Assembly: GCA_964396385.1 (NCBI GenBank)
Contig: CAYNFH010000272.1
Coordinates: 1 to 7,912 of the forward strand
Length of the DNA stretch: 7,912 bases
Source of the DNA: CAYNFH01 sp964396385
GTDB lineage: Bacteria; Armatimonadota; Chthonomonadetes; Chthonomonadales; CAJBBX01
Reading direction: 5' to 3'
Numbering within the stretch: the first letter of the stretch is position 1; the number at the start of each line of letters is the position of its first letter. The translations under genes and the position numbers were made by a program. The notes beneath the pieces are model-generated. The model saw nothing but the letters and a program-made list of their open reading frames with translations. It ran no database searches and was not told the DNA's origin. This document shows positions 5,858-7,912 of this stretch, one piece after another.

Positions 5858-6655
5858 CTACTGCAACGCGAGGATGGTGTCCATGATGCGGCACGTCTCT
5901 TCGTATACGTGCCGCTCTCCGCAGACTTCCGTAGTCACGTAGTCATCGTAGCCGATGGCCCGGATCTCCCGCATGACCGCCGTCCAGTCTACCGCGCCCT
6001 GCATAAGCTGTGTCCATTCGTACTGGCGGGTGCGGTGGTCGATCTTGAAGTCCTTGAAGTGGATCTTCTTGATGCGGGTGCCCAGGATGCGGATCCACTG
6101 CTCCGGGTAGCCGTAGAGCATGACGTTGCCGGTATCGAAGTAGCAGCCAACGTACTGGCTGCCGATGGTATCCAGGAAGTCGCGGAACTCCAGGGGGCTG
6201 ATGAGCAGCTTGTTCCAGATGTTTTCCAGCGCAATGTTGACCCTGTGCCGCTCGGCGTCCGGCCGGAGCTCCTGGAGGGCGCGAAGCTGCCGGTCATAGG
6301 CGGTATCGTAGGCGACCTTCTCGTTCACACGGCCCCCAGTGACCAGGATAGTATCGATGCCAAGCGCCTCCGCCGCCTCCAGCATCTTCCGGATCTGCGC
6401 CTTGCTGTGTGCCACCACCTGCGGGTCATCATCACTCAGGCTGCCGGCCCCGCAGATACTGATGAGCTCCACACCGGCCACGTCCGCCATCCGCCGGATC
6501 TCCTGGTACTCCGCCGGTCCCGCGTTCATGGTCAGCTCGCCGGTTTCCGTCAGCAGGATCTCCAGCCCCTGGTAGCCTATCTCCCGGCAAAGCTGGAGCG
6601 CGTCCCGGATGGACGACTTGCTCCCAAGACAGATCTGCGTCAGTCCCTTCTTCAT
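5858..6655 (-). CDS. Sugar phosphate isomerase/epimerase family TIM-barrel protein
   Basis: A 265-residue member of the xylose isomerase-like / AP endonuclease 2 TIM-barrel family, which includes ketose 3-epimerases, inosose dehydratases and hydroxypyruvate isomerases. It should be cytoplasmic. The four expected metal ligands are visible: Glu144 (NIALEN), Asp174 (CYFDTGNV), His199 (KKIHFKDFK) and Glu243 (VTTEVCGE). The N-terminus MKKGLTQICLG and IGYQGLEIL (26-34) are typical first-strand and second-strand segments. The ATG at 6655 has AAGGCGG 6 nt upstream; an ATG two codons earlier (6661) is nearly as good. The same frame stays open upstream to 6889, but that extension only reads through repeats and the divergent gene's leader. 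It is divergent from a Gfo/Idh/MocA oxidoreductase gene 175 bp away, a common pairing in inositol-like and modified-sugar pathways. The exact substrate is not deducible. Confidence 0.9.
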   Translation of the reverse strand: MKKGLTQICLGSKSSIRDALQLCREIGYQGLEILLTETGELTMNAGPAEYQEIRRMADVAGVELISICGAGSLSDDDPQVVAHSKAQIRKMLEAAEALGIDTILVTGGRVNEKVAYDTAYDRQLRALQELRPDAERHRVNIALENIWNKLLISPLEFRDFLDTIGSQYVGCYFDTGNVMLYGYPEQWIRILGTRIKKIHFKDFKIDHRTRQYEWTQLMQGAVDWTAVMREIRAIGYDDYVTTEVCGERHVYEETCRIMDTILALQ

Positions 6656-6682
6656 AACCATCCGCCTTCGGCTCCCATTCCG

Positions 6683-6712
6683 AACACCTGAACACCTGAA
6701 CACCTGAACACC
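6683..6712. repeat. 8-bp tandem repeat upstream of the sugar isomerase gene
   Basis: Three perfect copies of AACACCTG (6683, 6691, 6699) and a partial fourth (AACACC at 6707). It lies 28 bp upstream of the isomerase ATG in the divergent spacer, so copy-number changes could alter the leader or promoter. Similar AACACCTG runs are, from memory, dispersed in other environmental genomes. Confidence 0.9.
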
Positions 6713-6722
6713 CGCTGAGTGC

Positions 6723-6760
6723 CTTCCGCCAGGCAGGACTTCCCTTTGCCTGGATGGAAG
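6723..6760. repeat. Two-segment inverted repeat in the divergent spacer
   Basis: CTTCC (6723-6727) pairs with GGAAG (6756-6760), and CCAGGCA (6729-6735) pairs with TGCCTGG (6747-6753). The inner loop is 11 nt, with a one-base against two-base internal bulge. It is centred near 6741 between the divergent isomerase and MocA genes, a position that suits an operator or a dispersed repeat. The rest of the spacer (to 6830) shows no convincing -35/-10 pair. Confidence 0.6.
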
Positions 6761-6830
6761 CCCAGTCGCACATTCCGTTCGCGGCCGGTCTGGCTTTGTC
6801 CTATCCGGTGCGAACCAGGGAGGCAGCAAC

Positions 6831-7817
6831 GTGGCGCAGCAAGTCCGCATCGGGTTCATCGGGACAGGTAATATCGCCAGGTCACACATCCCGCAGCTCC
6901 AGCAGCTCCCGGAGGCGCACGTCGTCGCGCTGTGCGACGTAGATGAGGCCCGCGTGAGGGAGATGGCCGCGCCGCTGGAGGCGGCCGTCTACACGGACGG
7001 GGCGGCGCTCATCCGGCAGGAGAGCCTGGACGCGCTCTATATCTGTGTTCCCCCGGACCAGCATGGCGACCTGGAGGTGCAGGCGGCGAAGAAAGGGCTT
7101 CACCTGTTTGTGGAGAAGCCGGTGAACCTCTCGATCCCGGATGCCGTTCGCGCGCGGGAGGCCATCCGCGCCGCGGGCGTGATGTCGCAGGTGGGCTACG
7201 TTATGCGGTACTGGGCCGGCAGCATGCAGCTAAAGACCTTCCTGGCGGACAAGCCGGTGGGCCTGGCCCAGGTCTCCCGCTGGAATGGCCTTCCTGCCAA
7301 TCCCTGGTGGCGGCGCTACGAGAGGTCCGGCGGCCAGTTGGTGGAGATGACCACGCACCAGGTGGACTTGCTGCGCTGGGTGATGGGGGAGGTGGAGGCG
7401 GTCTCCGCGAGCTATTCGCGCAACCGGCTGCTGGCGGACGTGCCGGACGTGACCATTCCGGACAGCGAGGCCGTCCTCCTGCGCTTTACCTCCGGCGCGG
7501 CGGCCACCATCACAACGTCCTGTGTGATCGGCAAGACCCACCTAGGCGGGCTGGACATCGCGATCCGTGACGCCCGTGTGAGCTGGAAGAGCGACGGCAT
7601 CATCGTGGAGCCGGAGGGCGCTTACGAGGTCCCGCCGGCCCCGGAGGCTCAGAACATCGACGCCGCCTTTGTCCAGGCGGTGGCAACCGGGGACCGCTCG
7701 CTGCTCCGCAGCCCGTACGAGGACGGGCTCCGCTCCGCGGCCGTAACCCTGGCCGCGAATCTATCCGCCGACCAGGGCGGCCGGCTGGTGCCCATCCGGG
7801 AGATGCTGCCGGACTGA
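6831..7817 (+). CDS. Gfo/Idh/MocA family oxidoreductase
   Basis: A 328-residue NAD(P)-dependent dehydrogenase of the glucose-fructose oxidoreductase / inositol dehydrogenase family, oxidising a sugar or polyol hydroxyl in the cytoplasm. The N-terminal Rossmann fold shows IGFIGTGNIA (7-16) with GxGxxA. Asp36 in ALCDVDEAR, at the end of strand 2, hints at NAD rather than NADP. The conserved EKP is at 95-97, with Lys96 catalytic. The C-terminal domain has GGQLVEMTTHQVDLLRWVMG (167-186), with His176 and Asp179 at the usual active-site positions. The start is GTG at 6831, with GGGAGG 7 nt upstream. The length is normal for the family. No export signal is seen. It is divergent from the sugar isomerase/epimerase gene, and the two may act on the same substrate by oxidation followed by isomerisation or dehydration. 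The real substrate is unknown. Confidence 0.93.
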   Translation: MAQQVRIGFIGTGNIARSHIPQLQQLPEAHVVALCDVDEARVREMAAPLEAAVYTDGAALIRQESLDALYICVPPDQHGDLEVQAAKKGLHLFVEKPVNLSIPDAVRAREAIRAAGVMSQVGYVMRYWAGSMQLKTFLADKPVGLAQVSRWNGLPANPWWRRYERSGGQLVEMTTHQVDLLRWVMGEVEAVSASYSRNRLLADVPDVTIPDSEAVLLRFTSGAAATITTSCVIGKTHLGGLDIAIRDARVSWKSDGIIVEPEGAYEVPPAPEAQNIDAAFVQAVATGDRSLLRSPYEDGLRSAAVTLAANLSADQGGRLVPIREMLPD

Positions 7818-7845
7818 CCGTTCTGTCGGGAGTGCGGAGCGCGGG

Positions 7846-7864
7846 GGGCGGGATTTGCCTGCCC
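7846..7864 (+). terminator. Weak hairpin after the MocA oxidoreductase gene
   Basis: GGGCGGG (7846-7852) pairs with CCTGCCC (7858-7864) through one G-T wobble around a 5-nt loop, 28 bp after the stop. No T-run follows, so at best it is a weak or factor-aided terminator. Confidence 0.3.
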
Positions 7865-7869
7865 AAAGT

Positions 7870-7883
7870 GTGCAGCGCTGCAC
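7870..7883. repeat. Perfect 14-bp palindrome near the right edge
   Basis: GTGCAGCGCTGCAC is fully self-complementary with no loop, which suits a site for a dimeric regulator more than an RNA hairpin. It is followed by two CTGCAG sites at 7898-7903 and 7905-7910. It may belong to the promoter of a gene beyond the window. No coding start is visible in 7818-7912. Confidence 0.4.
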
Positions 7884-7912
7884 GAATTGGCCGGGATCTG
7901 CAGGCTGCAGGA

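Noticed and set aside
5756..6691. A 311-codon + strand frame opposite the sugar isomerase
   Set aside because: The opposite strand has clear TIM-barrel metal ligands. This frame starts within the hairpin repeats and has no recognisable motif.
6656..6889. Longer N-terminus for the sugar isomerase, starting at 6889
   Set aside because: It would read through the tandem repeat, the inverted repeat and the start of the divergent MocA gene.

Overview
This is about 7.9 kb of GC-rich bacterial DNA with densely packed genes. It looks like a scaffold from a draft or metagenome assembly, because 3515-3524 is a run of ten Ns. No marker gene fixes the taxon. The mix of sugar-linked oxidoreductases, a secreted lactonase-type propeller, an arabinofuranosidase remnant and several short dispersed-repeat types resembles what I recall of Armatimonadota, with Planctomycetota and Chloroflexota as alternatives. 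That placement is a weak inference.

Left part (1-2255, + strand): an aldo/keto reductase whose N-terminus runs off the window, then a 115-bp gap holding a GC hairpin, then an exported seven-bladed lactonase-family protein. A 7-bp tandem repeat lies inside the lactonase gene, between its signal peptide and its propeller. Middle (2272-4198, - strand): an Eis-like GNAT acetyltransferase that most likely starts at a TTG behind a near-perfect Shine-Dalgarno, the assembly gap flanked by GC-rich inverted repeats, and a NarL/LuxR-type response regulator with no kinase beside it and an atypical receiver domain. Next (4417-6655, - strand), in transcription order: a TIM-barrel sugar isomerase/epimerase, a block of three hairpin repeats, a phytanoyl-CoA dioxygenase family protein, a short signal-peptide ORF overlapping its stop, and the C-terminal part of a GH51 arabinofuranosidase without its catalytic barrel. 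Right end (6831-7817, + strand): a Gfo/Idh/MocA oxidoreductase divergent from the isomerase, then a short tail with a weak hairpin and a perfect 14-bp palindrome.

The aldo/keto reductase, lactonase, isomerase/epimerase, MocA dehydrogenase and arabinofuranosidase remnant together suggest oxidation and rearrangement of plant-derived or otherwise modified sugars. The divergent isomerase/MocA pair is the most likely functional unit. I see no CRISPR array, transposase, phage gene, tRNA or rRNA, and no clear new defence or biosynthetic system. The points most worth a second look are the response regulator lacking two conserved switch residues, the GH51 gene reduced to its two ends, and the several unrelated repeat types in so short a stretch.
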